From positions 1 through 36,318 of the forward strand of contig DAHWJX010000021.1 of assembly GCA_027343965.1 (NCBI GenBank): a stretch of 36,318 nt of DNA. The letters are read 5' to 3'. The position numbers and the translations under genes were made by a program. Of this stretch, positions 23,948 to 32,332 are shown in pieces. The first letter of the stretch is position 1; the number at the start of each line of letters is the position of its first letter. The notes under the pieces are model-generated. The model saw only the letters and a list, made by a program, of their open reading frames with translations. It did not search any database and was not told the origin of the DNA. Origin of the DNA: JAKACU01 sp021821185. Its GTDB lineage: Bacteria > Bacillota > Bacilli > Alicyclobacillales > SLC66.

Positions 23948-25354
23948 GTGAGTCAACCAAAAACGCTTATCGATAAAATTTGGGACAGCCATATTGTCCG
24001 CGAACAAGCTGGGGAACCTTCATTGCTTTACATCGACTTACACCTCGTGCACGAGGTTACATCACCACAGGCATTTGAAGGACTTCGTCTCAGTCATCGT
24101 ACTGTGCGCCGTCCCGATCTGACCTTCGCCACTGTGGATCACAACGTGCCGACGACAGACCGCTCCAAACCTATTGAGGACCCCATATCTCGTCAACAAA
24201 TTGATACCCTTCGCAACAATTGCCAAATGTTTGGTATCCATCTTGCTGATATCACAAGTGAAGATCAGGGCATCGTTCATGTCATCGGTCCGGAACTCGG
24301 TCTCACGTTACCAGGAAAAGCGATCGTTTGCGGCGATAGTCATACCTCAACGCACGGTGCCTTCGGTGCGCTAGCATTTGGCATAGGAACGAGTGAAGTT
24401 GAGCATGTCCTTTCTACACAGTGTTTGCAACAACAACGTCCTCAAACAATGCAAATTGTTGTGCGTGGACAATTGGCGTCAGGTATACGGGCTAAAGACC
24501 TCATTCTCGGCATTATCGCAAAGTACGGAACAGCATTTGGCACGGGATATGTGGTGGAATATCGCGGTGAAGCGATTGCTGCATTATCCATGGAAGAACG
24601 CATGACGATCTGCAACATGTCGATTGAAGCCGGTGCAAAAGCAGGACTTATCGCACCGGATGAGACAACATTCGCTTATCTTCGTGGCAAAAAGTATGCT
24701 CCGCAAGGCGCACGTTTTGACGAGGCCGTGTCTTTGTGGAAAACGCTGAAAACCGATGAAGGAGCCGTGTTTGATCAAACGATCGAATTTGATGCGTCCA
24801 CGCTAGTTCCGCAAGTAACTTGGGGAACTAGCCCAGGCATGGGAGCCAACGTTACAGATAAAGTACCACATCCAAGTGATTTTGCCGACCCTGTCGTACA
24901 GCGCTCTGTTCAGTTGGCACTTGAATATATGGGATTACAACCAGGGACACCAATCACTGATATCGCTATTGATCGCGTCTTCATCGGATCCTGCACCAAC
25001 GGTCGCATCGAGGATTTACGCAGTGCGGCTGACGTGGTAAAAGGTAAAAAGGTTTCCGAACATGTGTCAGCTATGGTGGTTCCGGGCTCTTATGAAGTAA
25101 AGAAGCAAGCGGAACGAGAAGGACTACATCAAGTATTCCTTGATGCCGGGTTTGAATGGCGCGAACCGGGTTGCAGCATGTGCCTGGCGATGAACCCCGA
25201 TGTACTCGCTCCAGGTGAACGCTGTGCGTCTACATCCAACCGCAACTTTGAAGGTCGGCAAGGTCGAGACGGTCGCACTCATCTTGTCAGTCCTGCAATG
25301 GCGGCCGCAGCAGCCATTGCGGGTCACTTTGTCGATATTCGAACGTTTTCTTAA
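23948..25354 (+). CDS. leuC: 3-isopropylmalate dehydratase, large subunit
   Basis: With LeuD, isomerises 2- to 3-isopropylmalate in leucine synthesis. 468 residues, bacterial aconitase-like. CGDSHTSTHGAFGALAFGIG carries the substrate region; the 4Fe-4S ligands are Cys349 (GSCTNGR), Cys409 and Cys412 (PGCSMCLAMNPD). GTG start after AAGGAGG. leuD follows 18 bases downstream. leuA and leuB are absent here, so the leucine genes are split in this genome. Confidence 0.96.
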   Translation: MSQPKTLIDKIWDSHIVREQAGEPSLLYIDLHLVHEVTSPQAFEGLRLSHRTVRRPDLTFATVDHNVPTTDRSKPIEDPISRQQIDTLRNNCQMFGIHLADITSEDQGIVHVIGPELGLTLPGKAIVCGDSHTSTHGAFGALAFGIGTSEVEHVLSTQCLQQQRPQTMQIVVRGQLASGIRAKDLILGIIAKYGTAFGTGYVVEYRGEAIAALSMEERMTICNMSIEAGAKAGLIAPDETTFAYLRGKKYAPQGARFDEAVSLWKTLKTDEGAVFDQTIEFDASTLVPQVTWGTSPGMGANVTDKVPHPSDFADPVVQRSVQLALEYMGLQPGTPITDIAIDRVFIGSCTNGRIEDLRSAADVVKGKKVSEHVSAMVVPGSYEVKKQAEREGLHQVFLDAGFEWREPGCSMCLAMNPDVLAPGERCASTSNRNFEGRQGRDGRTHLVSPAMAAAAAIAGHFVDIRTFS

Positions 25355-25372
25355 AAAAAGGGGGGGCTCACC

Positions 25373-25978
25373 ATGGAAGCTTTTCACACACATTCCGGCA
25401 TTGCCGCACCGCTAAACCGTGCCAACATCGATACGGATGCCATCATTCCAAAGCAATTTCTTAAACGCATCGAACGTTCAGGCTTTGGCCAGTTTCTATT
25501 TTACGAGTGGCGGTTTACGCCCGATGGTACGCCCATCGCAGATTTCATACTCAATACCGCGCCTTATGATAAGGCGTCGATTCTTATTGCTGGGCAAAAT
25601 TTCGGCTGTGGCTCGTCGCGTGAACACGCTCCGTGGGCACTCTTGGACTTCGGTTTTAAAGCGATTATTGCCCCTTCCTTTGCCGATATTTTTTATAACA
25701 ATTGCTTTAAAAATGGCATTGTTCCTATCGTCCTTCCGGATCATCAGGTACAAACCTTACTTGATCTCACCGCAGCAAACAAAGGAACCGTCTTAACCGT
25801 AGATTTGGAACAGCAGCAAGTCGTATTGCCAGATAATACCACATATGCATTTGAAGTGGATAGCTACCGCAAGATGCTTCTGCTCAATGGTTTAGATGAC
25901 ATTGGACTCAGTCTACAGCATGAAGACCTCATTACAGCCTACGAAAAAGATGCACCCTTTGCCCGCCCCATCGCTTGA
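25373..25978 (+). CDS. leuD: 3-isopropylmalate dehydratase, small subunit
   Basis: 201 residues, the swivelling small subunit that completes the LeuCD active site. Motifs: NIDTDAIIPKQFLKRI (18-33), FGCGSSREHAPWAL (about 77-90) and FADIFYNNCFKNGI. ATG after GGGGGG, next to leuC, and followed by a strong terminator at 25999. Confidence 0.96.
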   Translation: MEAFHTHSGIAAPLNRANIDTDAIIPKQFLKRIERSGFGQFLFYEWRFTPDGTPIADFILNTAPYDKASILIAGQNFGCGSSREHAPWALLDFGFKAIIAPSFADIFYNNCFKNGIVPIVLPDHQVQTLLDLTAANKGTVLTVDLEQQQVVLPDNTTYAFEVDSYRKMLLLNGLDDIGLSLQHEDLITAYEKDAPFARPIA

Positions 25979-25998
25979 TTAGCAAACAATGAGCGCTT

Positions 25999-26050
25999 AT
26001 GAGCAAACTGGATGATTACGGTGTAAACCCGCCCAGTTTGCTCATTTTTT
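25999..26050 (+). terminator. Rho-independent terminator of leuCD
   Basis: ATGAGCAAACTGG (25999-26011) pairs perfectly over 13 bp with CCAGTTTGCTCAT (26033-26045), then a T run to 26050. The distal arm is also coding sequence of the convergent gene that ends at 26016. Confidence 0.9.
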
Positions 26051-26684
26051 GTTGAAGCATAGTCAAAAAGGAACGCTCGCTCCATCCTGCAAAAAAGGCC
26101 AGTAGTCCTAAAAACATCATATTTTGACCTTGCCCGGCCCCAGCTAAGCCCGCCTCAGCACAAAGCCATACCAAAACGCCAACTAGGGCGCCAGTAACAG
26201 GCTTTATGATTAGCCAGCCATCAGAGACATCCTGAACAATCCCTTGCATTCTGCCTTCATACAGGACATAGATGGCAAATAAAACAGCCCCCAAGGCACC
26301 CCACCATGCACACAGCAAAGCCGGTTGATTCGCGATAAGAAACATTTCCCAAGCCTTATGACCCGTTTGCCCAATGGTAGCAAAAAGGATCCACAATACA
26401 AGCAACACCATAACCAAGCTTCCTTCAAAAATCAGCATCAACCAAAATCTGCGCTCACTCTTGGGAGCCTGCTGTTGTAGCTCGTCTAGCTTACATTTTG
26501 CTTTTAGATAGCCGTAATGAGCTCCCACAACGTCCTGTGATGTGCCCAAAGCAAGCTTGCGCAATACTTCGATCTCTGTAACCAAATTCGTTACGGATTG
26601 GACATTGTGAACCGCAACGATGGCACTCACTTCCTTAGCCAAATCATCCAGATTTGCACACACTTCGTCAAACGACATGGTCAT
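26016..26684 (-). CDS. Membrane protein of unknown function
   Basis: 222 residues. A soluble, helical N-terminal part (about 1-75; VCANLDDLAKEVSAIVAVHN, KCKLDELQQQ) precedes about four membrane helices (LMLIFEGSLVMVLLVLWILF; LLCAWWGALGAVLFAIYVLY; GALVGVLVWLCAEAGLAGAG; MMFLGLLAFFAGW). The end (SERSFLTMLQQKMSKLGGF) is reminiscent of small membrane proteins with a C-terminal amphipathic tail. No family recognised. The second ATG (26684) is 9 bases after GGAG; the ATG at 26693 touches it. The last codons form the leuCD terminator arm. Confidence 0.75.
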   Translation of the reverse strand: MTMSFDEVCANLDDLAKEVSAIVAVHNVQSVTNLVTEIEVLRKLALGTSQDVVGAHYGYLKAKCKLDELQQQAPKSERRFWLMLIFEGSLVMVLLVLWILFATIGQTGHKAWEMFLIANQPALLCAWWGALGAVLFAIYVLYEGRMQGIVQDVSDGWLIIKPVTGALVGVLVWLCAEAGLAGAGQGQNMMFLGLLAFFAGWSERSFLTMLQQKMSKLGGFTP

Positions 26685-26824
26685 GACATCCATCTCCTTT
26701 TACAACCAAAAGTACGCTTTTTGCGGCTTGAAGGGGACAAAGGATCTCTCACACATTGATGACGTTGGGCATATGTCTGTGGTAGCCGAACTTGGCAATC
26801 CGTCTCCGGGAGGGTACGCCACTT

Positions 26825-28054
26825 ATGAACTCTTCGCCATCTGCTCTAAAGTTGCTTTTTGCAAGCGGCCTTGGCATGTTATTTGACTCAATGGATGTCG
26901 GACTTTTAAGCTTTGTCATTGCCGCTTTATTTGTCGCATGGCACATAACGCCAACTGATGCCGGTTTGCTTGGCAGTATCACGTTAATTGGCATGGCCAT
27001 AGGATCAGCGTTCGCAGGACTATTTGCCGATCGCGTTGGACGCAAACGCGCGTTCATTATTACGCTCGTCATCTACTCGATCGCAAGCGGCGTTAGTGCA
27101 TTCGCAGCTTCCATCGGAATTTTACTTGTCCTACGATTTATTACAGGCCTTGGGCTAGGAGGAGAACTGCCTGTCGCCACCACTTTTGTCCTTGAGTCGT
27201 CTCCGCCTGAAGTGAGAGGTCGTCGGACCGTGTATCTTGAAACGTATTGGGCACTTGGCGGAATCGTGGCTGCGTTGATCGGTTATCTGGTGATTCCGGC
27301 TCTAACCTGGCGGATTGCTTTCGCCATCACCGTCCTCCCTGCGCTCTATGCACTTTACCTGCGGCGCACCTTGCCTGAAACGTCAGCTTTTAAAGGCTTA
27401 AAGCGCACATTTCGATTTCGCGAAAACATGGCCAATTTGTGGTCACATGGTAACAGAAGAAAGACGTTTGTACTTTGGGTCATTTGGTTCACCGCAAATT
27501 TTGCGTATTATGGGATGTTTCTCTGGTTGCCCAGCGTATTGGCACTCAAGGGATTCTCACTCGTGCATAGTTTTGGCTATGTTCTGATCATGGCCATTGC
27601 ACAAGTACCGGGTTATCTGGCTGCCGCATGGCTCGTGGATAAGTTAGGCCGCAAGTGGACGCTGATTTTGTTTTCTATTTTGTCGGCCGTATCCGCCTTG
27701 CTGTTTGGCTTATCAACTAGTTTGACGGATCTCATGACATTCGGTTTAATTTTGAATTTCAGCAACCTTGGTGCTTGGGGCGCAACCTATCTCTTTTCGG
27801 TCGAACAATACAAAGCAGCATCCAGAGCAACAGGGCTTGGCTGGGCTATGGGCATTGGAAAACTCGGCGGTATGATCGCACCTTACCTCGTGGGTGTCCT
27901 CGTTGCCACACATGTTGCCTTTTCCGTTATCTTCAGTTTATTTTTCCTCTGCACTTTCCTTGGCTTGATTGTCCTGATAACTTTGGGCAAAGATGCTTCG
28001 AAAGAAATGTTTGAAGAGACCACAGGTCGTGCAGAACTTTCAACGCATGCCTGA
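26825..28054 (+). CDS. MFS transporter, NiaP (niacin)/YceI-like
   Basis: 409 residues, 12 membrane helices. Signature MFS loops: GLFADRVGRKRAF (2-3) and a second WLVDKLGRKWTLI. The N-terminal FDSMDVGLLSFVIAAL, FITGLGLGGELPVA and YLETYWALGGIVAALIGYLVIP closely follow the NiaP/YceI group of vitamin transporters within the sugar-porter-like MFS. Niacin uptake is the best guess; aromatic acid transport is the alternative. The ATG at 26825 lies 11 bases after GGGAGGG. A kynurenine-formamidase remnant lies 650 bases downstream. Confidence 0.8.
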   Translation: MNSSPSALKLLFASGLGMLFDSMDVGLLSFVIAALFVAWHITPTDAGLLGSITLIGMAIGSAFAGLFADRVGRKRAFIITLVIYSIASGVSAFAASIGILLVLRFITGLGLGGELPVATTFVLESSPPEVRGRRTVYLETYWALGGIVAALIGYLVIPALTWRIAFAITVLPALYALYLRRTLPETSAFKGLKRTFRFRENMANLWSHGNRRKTFVLWVIWFTANFAYYGMFLWLPSVLALKGFSLVHSFGYVLIMAIAQVPGYLAAAWLVDKLGRKWTLILFSILSAVSALLFGLSTSLTDLMTFGLILNFSNLGAWGATYLFSVEQYKAASRATGLGWAMGIGKLGGMIAPYLVGVLVATHVAFSVIFSLFFLCTFLGLIVLITLGKDASKEMFEETTGRAELSTHA

Positions 28055-28075
28055 TTATCCTACTACCATGATAAA

Positions 28076-28114
28076 GATGCGCCTGTCTGCCAAGTTATAG
28101 CAGACAGGCGCATC
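28076..28114 (+). terminator. Strong stem-loop after the MFS gene
   Basis: GATGCGCCTGTCTGC pairs perfectly over 15 bp with GCAGACAGGCGCATC around a 9-base loop. No T run follows, so it may be a mRNA stabiliser or a weak terminator. Confidence 0.65.
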
Positions 28115-28155
28115 ACTATTTATGAACGGGATTCCCCAGACATTCACCAGTTTTG

Positions 28156-28161
28156 TATAAT
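28156..28161 (+). promoter_or_regulatory. -10 box upstream of the DUF2231 gene
   Basis: A perfect TATAAT, 53 bases before the ATG. No clear -35. Confidence 0.35.
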
Positions 28162-28213
28162 AAGCTAAGCTTGCTGATTTTGAGCTAGAAAGAAACATGG
28201 GGGTAACGGGTGC

Positions 28214-28699
28214 ATGATTGCACAAGCACAGAGTTTTTTCTTTTCCTTATTTCCTGCAACCATCCATCCGATGGTGGTCCATTTTACCATTGCGATCATC
28301 TATCTCGCAGGGTTGGCCGAACTAATTGCGCTTTTTAGCAAGGACAAGTTCTTTGAAAGAGCGGGATTCATTTTACTCGGCCTAGGTGTCCTAGCCACGA
28401 TTGCCGCAGGTGTCGCAGGTAGCATCAGCGAAAACTATGATCACATCACACCAGCCGTCGCCCAAATTTTATCTCAGCACAGATTTTATGGGGAACTGAC
28501 GGGAGTAATGATTTTAATTGCGTGGGTCATCCGACTTGTCACGCGTTATAGAAATAATCGTCGTGTCGCCATCGTGTCTATCGCTTTTACCATAGCGGCC
28601 GTTGTCCTTGTGTCTTATGTGGGCCATCTTGGCGGTACGTTAGTCTACGATCATGGTCTTGGCATTGTTGGCAAAGGTCTAGGACGAGTGCACCCGTAA
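28214..28699 (+). CDS. DUF2231 membrane protein
   Basis: 161 residues, four membrane helices. The family marks are HPMVVHFTIAIIYLAGLAEL near the N-terminus (the HPxxVHFPIAL motif) and GHLGGTLVYDHGLGI at the end, a likely cofactor- or metal-binding pair of His-containing ends. Often encoded near redox or heme proteins; function unknown. ATG after a GGGGG tract. Confidence 0.85.
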   Translation: MIAQAQSFFFSLFPATIHPMVVHFTIAIIYLAGLAELIALFSKDKFFERAGFILLGLGVLATIAAGVAGSISENYDHITPAVAQILSQHRFYGELTGVMILIAWVIRLVTRYRNNRRVAIVSIAFTIAAVVLVSYVGHLGGTLVYDHGLGIVGKGLGRVHP

Positions 28700-28887
28700 G
28701 ATAGCATGCCATGTTCGCAAAATCGTTCATGTGCGAGTAGTCCCGTTGCATGAAACGGGTCAACCGATAGCGTGTCGACGCCCACCAATTTGACACCCAC
28801 TTTGGCTAGGGCATCGACCGCATCGGGAGCAAATCCGACAAATTTTTCTGTAAATACTTGAGTATGCAGAATCGATCTACCTAACAC
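28700..28887 (-). pseudogene. Remnant of kynurenine formamidase (cyclase family)
   Basis: About 60 codons read RSILHTQVFTEKFVGFAPDAV, then DALAKVGVKLVGVDTLSVDPF and LLAHERFCEHGM. This matches the middle of KynB/cyclase-family proteins (...SPEAARWLAERGVRLVGIDTPSVDPF...LLRHGI). The N-terminal metal motif HxGTHxDxPxH is absent: upstream of this stretch lies the start of the cyclophilin gene. The C-terminal third is missing at the DUF2231 stop. Both ends are therefore cut, leaving a dead piece on the opposite strand from its neighbours. Function in life would have been N-formylkynurenine hydrolysis in the tryptophan-to-NAD route. Confidence 0.7.
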
Positions 28888-28925
28888 AATACGCTAACAT
28901 CACACACATAGTAAGGGGATTCACT

Positions 28926-29666
28926 ATGAAAGGTGTCTTGCCAACCTTGTTGCTGGCATTCAGTACATCATTATTCGTGACTGGCTGCAGTACGCAAAGT
29001 CAATCAACTACATCACCTTCCATCAAGCACCAGAAACAACCGTACACCAGTGTATCCTGTGCGACGAAAAATCCACCACTTTCCCCTGTGAAGGAGACAG
29101 CAAGCAAGGCCACATTAACGCGATATCATCGGCAACGCTGGAAAGTGGCACCTGCCCCAGCAATCGTGCCTCAAAAAACCTACATCGCTGATGTATATAC
29201 GACAGCCGGTACCTTCTCTATTCGCTTATTTTCAAAATGGGCTCCCACTGCAGTAAACAATTTTGCTTTCCTCGCCAATCACCATTTTTATGATGGCGAC
29301 ACATTTTTTCGTGTCGTAAAAGGGTACATGGTTCAAACAGGTGATCCATTACAAAATGGAACTGGCGGTCCTGGTTATACATGGCCAGATGAATTACCAC
29401 CTCATGAAGCATATAAGGAAGGTATCGTCGCCATGGCCAATCGCGGTCCCAATACAAATGGCAGCCAATTTTTTATCGTTACCGCACATGATGCACAAAT
29501 TTTAGATCAAAATCCAAATTACACACAATTTGGCCAAGTCATTCACGGTATGTCTGTCGTCCTCAAAATTTCTGATGCTCGCGTTACGTATAATCCTTTG
29601 ATGGGGGAACTCAGCAAGCCAGTGAATCCCGTCCATATCGTGCACATTGTGATTCGCACGTGTTAG
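28926..29666 (+). CDS. Cyclophilin-type peptidyl-prolyl isomerase lipoprotein
   Basis: 246 residues. Signal peptide with lipobox FVTGC (Cys21), then a Ser/Thr-rich tether to about residue 80. The cyclophilin domain follows: FSIRLFSKWAPTAVNNFAFLA, GDTFFRVVKGYMVQTGDP (catalytic Arg in FFRV), MANRGPNTNGSQFFIVTA, FGQVIHGM. It acts outside the membrane on folding of exported proteins. ATG after AAGGGG. tRNA-Sec follows 56 bases downstream. Confidence 0.93.
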   Translation: MKGVLPTLLLAFSTSLFVTGCSTQSQSTTSPSIKHQKQPYTSVSCATKNPPLSPVKETASKATLTRYHRQRWKVAPAPAIVPQKTYIADVYTTAGTFSIRLFSKWAPTAVNNFAFLANHHFYDGDTFFRVVKGYMVQTGDPLQNGTGGPGYTWPDELPPHEAYKEGIVAMANRGPNTNGSQFFIVTAHDAQILDQNPNYTQFGQVIHGMSVVLKISDARVTYNPLMGELSKPVNPVHIVHIVIRTC

Positions 29667-29686
29667 CTGGTTTGCATCGCGGGTTC

Positions 29687-29720
29687 ACAGTATGATACTG
29701 TTACATTTGTTAGAACAAAT
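29687..29720. promoter_or_regulatory. Two adjacent palindromes at the tRNA-Sec promoter
   Basis: ACAGTAT-G-ATACTGT (29687-29701) and ATTTGTT-AG-AACAAAT (29705-29720), both perfect with 7-base arms, ending 2 bases before the tRNA. A weak promoter (TTGCAT 29672, GATACT 29694, 16-base spacer) overlaps the first palindrome, so they could be operators. They could also fold in the tRNA 5' leader. Confidence 0.5.
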
Positions 29721-29722
29721 AT

Positions 29723-29819
29723 GGGGGCGGATGGGGTACTGGTGTCCTTCCCGGTCTTCAAAACCGAGCGGGCGGCACGGGCTGTCGCCGGTGGGTTCGA
29801 TTCCCACACGCCCTCGCCA
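29723..29819 (+). tRNA. selC: tRNA-Sec (anticodon UCA)
   Basis: 97 bases including encoded CCA. The anticodon loop CTTCAAA gives UCA (29758-29760). Features specific to tRNA-Sec: 6-bp D stem (GGGGTA/TGTCCT with wobble pairs), long variable arm GGCGGC-loop-GTCGCC, and T arm GTGGG-TTCGATT-CCCAC. The acceptor pairs GGGGGCGG with ACGCCCTC, one G-U pair and a G-A mismatch at the eighth position. It serves the SelA/SelD system at the left of the window. Open frames on the opposite strand here are shadows of the tRNA. Confidence 0.93.
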
Positions 29820-30102
29820 ATGAGTTTTTGTGGCTTCCCGGTCGCTGATGCAATTTTGATGTAACATGTGTTGCACCGAATCAATCTTATTTTCCGCGCG
29901 GGCCCAGAGCGGTGTTCCGTCGTCTCAATTACTTCGCGGGAATTTGTTACAAAGAAAAGTACGAGGAGCTTTTGACCGCCGAATAATGTTTCCCCAAATA
30001 AACACATATGCGACACACGCGCGCGTCACGTAATGATATGGTCATTAGAATTTCGATTGACACGCCTCTTAACAATGCGTACCATGGTGAGCCGTTTATT
30101 TT
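29820..30102. other. Eroded intergenic stretch after tRNA-Sec
   Basis: No intact gene. A short plus-frame reads RAVFRRLNYFAGICYKEKYEEL near 29909-29974 before a TAA, with no start and no recognised family. Probably gene debris next to the transposase remnant. Confidence 0.4.
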
Positions 30103-30232
30103 ATGGAAGCTATCCGTTCCACCCCGGAAAATGTAATGGAACTCATCTGCAATGCTCTGCAGGCAGGAATTCAAACGAATTATGTGCTGATGGATAGTTA
30201 GTTGGTTTACTCATCAAATTCTTAACTTAAGC
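30103..30232 (+). pseudogene. Frameshifted IS4-type transposase remnant
   Basis: MEAIRSTPENV, then ICNALQAGIQTNYVLMDS, a TAG, and four bases out of frame WFTHQ. Joined, YVLMDS-WFTHQ is a common DDE motif region of IS4-family transposases, with the first catalytic Asp. The shift is explained by a 4-base tandem duplication, AGTT-AGTT (30196-30203). The rest of the element and its ends are missing; the 3' end runs into the next gene's stop. Confidence 0.6.
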
Positions 30233-30709
30233 ACGCATTTTCCGTACAACTTCACGAATAATTCCATCATGGGTATTGGGATGCAGAAACAAAAATGTTG
30301 TTATTTTCATCATTTCTGCCTCGGTAAGTTTATCTAATGCATAGGCTTCATCAAGAACAGGGATATGAAATCGATCAAAAGAAAGAAAAGCAATCCATTG
30401 CTTAGTACCGTGGTCATCGATAAATACAACGCGAAGGGCCTGAGCTGATGGAAATAAAAGTGAATCATAATCCACCACGATGTGCATGTGTTCTACTGTT
30501 GCTGATTGAAGCAAATGATCAGTAGCAGGCAGAGCAATCAAGTAGATGATTTCTTCGAAGGAATACTTTAGTTCTGTTGCATGATATCCTAATCGACGCA
30601 AACTACGCCGAGTAAAAGCATGGAGATAACGAACCCACAGCCAACGGCTCAATCCAAACGAGACAGAAAAAAACAAAAACACGAGTACAACAGACCTATA
30701 AAAAGTCAT
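30227..30709 (-). CDS. Small membrane-anchored protein of unknown function
   Basis: 160 residues. One N-terminal membrane helix (FYRSVVLVFLFFSVSFGLS) and an alpha/beta domain with ELKYSFEEIIYLIALPATDHLL, MHIVVDYDSLLFPSAQALRVVFIDDHG and a C-terminal helix. No family recognised. It lies directly behind the GGDEF gene; AAGGTGG in that 8-base gap favours the second ATG (30709) over the first (30715). Co-transcription suggests a role tied to the cyclase. Confidence 0.7.
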   Translation of the reverse strand: MTFYRSVVLVFLFFSVSFGLSRWLWVRYLHAFTRRSLRRLGYHATELKYSFEEIIYLIALPATDHLLQSATVEHMHIVVDYDSLLFPSAQALRVVFIDDHGTKQWIAFLSFDRFHIPVLDEAYALDKLTEAEMMKITTFLFLHPNTHDGIIREVVRKMRA

Positions 30710-30723
30710 TTTCATTCACCACC

Positions 30724-32241
30724 TTAAGATACCACAATGCAGTTACGGCCTAAAGATTTTGCTTGGTATAAAGCCCGGTCAGCAGATTGAAAGATTTGGT
30801 CTGGTTGATCACCATCGTCAGGAAAACTAGCAATGCCTACACTGACAGTAAGTTTACCAAGCGGCTGAGTATCTTCATGATAAAAGTTGGTTGTTTCCAC
30901 GGCTACTCGAATTTGATCCGCATAGATCTTGCTCTCGGTCTTGCTTTTTCCTGAAATCAAAACGACAAACTCTTCGCCTCCAAAACGACAAACCAAACCC
31001 TGTGCCCCGATAACACTCTTCATAATAAGCGCCACGTTTTGCAAAGCCTCGTTGCCACGGTCGTGGCCATTGGTATCGTTATATACCTTAAAATAATCGA
31101 TATCGACAATGATTAAGGAAAGTGCCTGTAAAGACACTTTAGCACGAACAATCTCTTGATGGAGAGTCTTTTGAAAATACCGATGATTATAAAGACCTGT
31201 CAGGTCGTCGGTTTGCGCCATCCACTCTGTGTGATTAAACATTCGAGCATTCTCGATGGCAAGGGCTGCCTGTGAAATAATCGGCATAATACTTTCTAAA
31301 GATTCATCGGTAATCGGATTTCGATTCACCACATTATCAATAACCAAAATACCAACCGGTTTGGTTCTGTTAAGCAAGGGTATGACCGCACATTCGTCCA
31401 TTTGAAATGCATCGTGCAATTGTTTTTGCGTAGTGTCATGCAGATCCACGTGCCTCACGATGATTGGCCGCTTTTGCAGCAGTGCTTGATAGAAAACAGA
31501 AGTGGGATCGGTCAAAGAAAACGTCATGCTTTGAAGAAGAGCATTTAATTGGTGGTTTTCATGTCTCGCTTTATCTTTGAGAGCGATAAAATCCGTCAAC
31601 GTCATATTATGGGTCACAACATTTTTCCATATGTCATACCCCTCTGTCACCGTCATTGGACCAATACCAAACATCCCACGAACGTTATGGCGGTCATCAG
31701 AAGCCGTAAACAACAGCGCCCTGTTAAATCCCAAACCATACCCCGCCGTAATTGAAGTAAGAATGATATGAATCAAACGATCCAATTCCAACGTGCTTTG
31801 TAATGAAACACTAATTTCTCGAAGAATATGCAGATCTTTAGACTGTTTGAGAAGGCGACCTATCCATTGCTGCTGGCGTTCCTTACGTTTGTGCAGCCAA
31901 GCGAAACAAAATCCTCCCACAACGCCGAACAATATCGAGATCAGGCCAAATCGGATTACATAGACTGGATCATTCTGTCGGGAAAAATACACAGCAACCA
32001 TTGATAGCAATCCGGCTATAACGCCGCCTACCAGAAAAAAACTATAGGCGGATAGGATGATACAAAATACTAACAGCCAAGGCAGTACCTTTTGATCGAG
32101 AAACCACGAGCTTGCCATTGTTACGATAAAAGCCGAGACGACAAAGGCTACTTTATTCCATAGAGCAGAAAAGGTGTGTCGAACGTAATTGAGTATAAGA
32201 CTATAGGTAATCACCGCAACTAACCATACATTTCCAATCAC
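30724..32241 (-). CDS. Membrane GAF-GGDEF diguanylate cyclase
   Basis: 505 residues: about five membrane helices (1-120), a GAF-like sensor region (about 150-330, LREISVSLQSTLELDRLI...AVIPLLNRTKPVGILVIDN), and a C-terminal GGDEF domain. The active site reads CRFGGEEFVVL (GGEEF at 421-425), with DDLTGLYNHRYF and the metal Asp in IIVDIDYFKVYNDTNGHD, so cyclase activity is likely. The inhibitory I-site RxxD that normally lies five residues before GGEEF is not there (IGAQ instead), so product inhibition should be absent. GTG start 6 bases after GGAGG. Confidence 0.92.
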   Translation of the reverse strand: MIGNVWLVAVITYSLILNYVRHTFSALWNKVAFVVSAFIVTMASSWFLDQKVLPWLLVFCIILSAYSFFLVGGVIAGLLSMVAVYFSRQNDPVYVIRFGLISILFGVVGGFCFAWLHKRKERQQQWIGRLLKQSKDLHILREISVSLQSTLELDRLIHIILTSITAGYGLGFNRALLFTASDDRHNVRGMFGIGPMTVTEGYDIWKNVVTHNMTLTDFIALKDKARHENHQLNALLQSMTFSLTDPTSVFYQALLQKRPIIVRHVDLHDTTQKQLHDAFQMDECAVIPLLNRTKPVGILVIDNVVNRNPITDESLESIMPIISQAALAIENARMFNHTEWMAQTDDLTGLYNHRYFQKTLHQEIVRAKVSLQALSLIIVDIDYFKVYNDTNGHDRGNEALQNVALIMKSVIGAQGLVCRFGGEEFVVLISGKSKTESKIYADQIRVAVETTNFYHEDTQPLGKLTVSVGIASFPDDGDQPDQIFQSADRALYQAKSLGRNCIVVS

Positions 32242-32332
32242 AACGTTCCTCCGTAGCTAATCTTTTACGTACAAGAAACAAAAAACAGATTATTTCTTTT
32301 TTTATCGATAACTTGTTATATTTTCTAACGGG

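Noticed and set aside
28070..28120. Possible attachment site or insertion-element end at the 15-bp inverted repeat
   Set aside because: It is a compact single hairpin just after a gene stop, best read as a transcript end; no matching second copy or transposase is nearby.
29663..30016. Minus-strand open frames reading GIEPTGDSPCRPLGFEDREG and similar
   Set aside because: They are the complement of tRNA-Sec and its flank, a well-known source of false proteins. No ribosome site or family.
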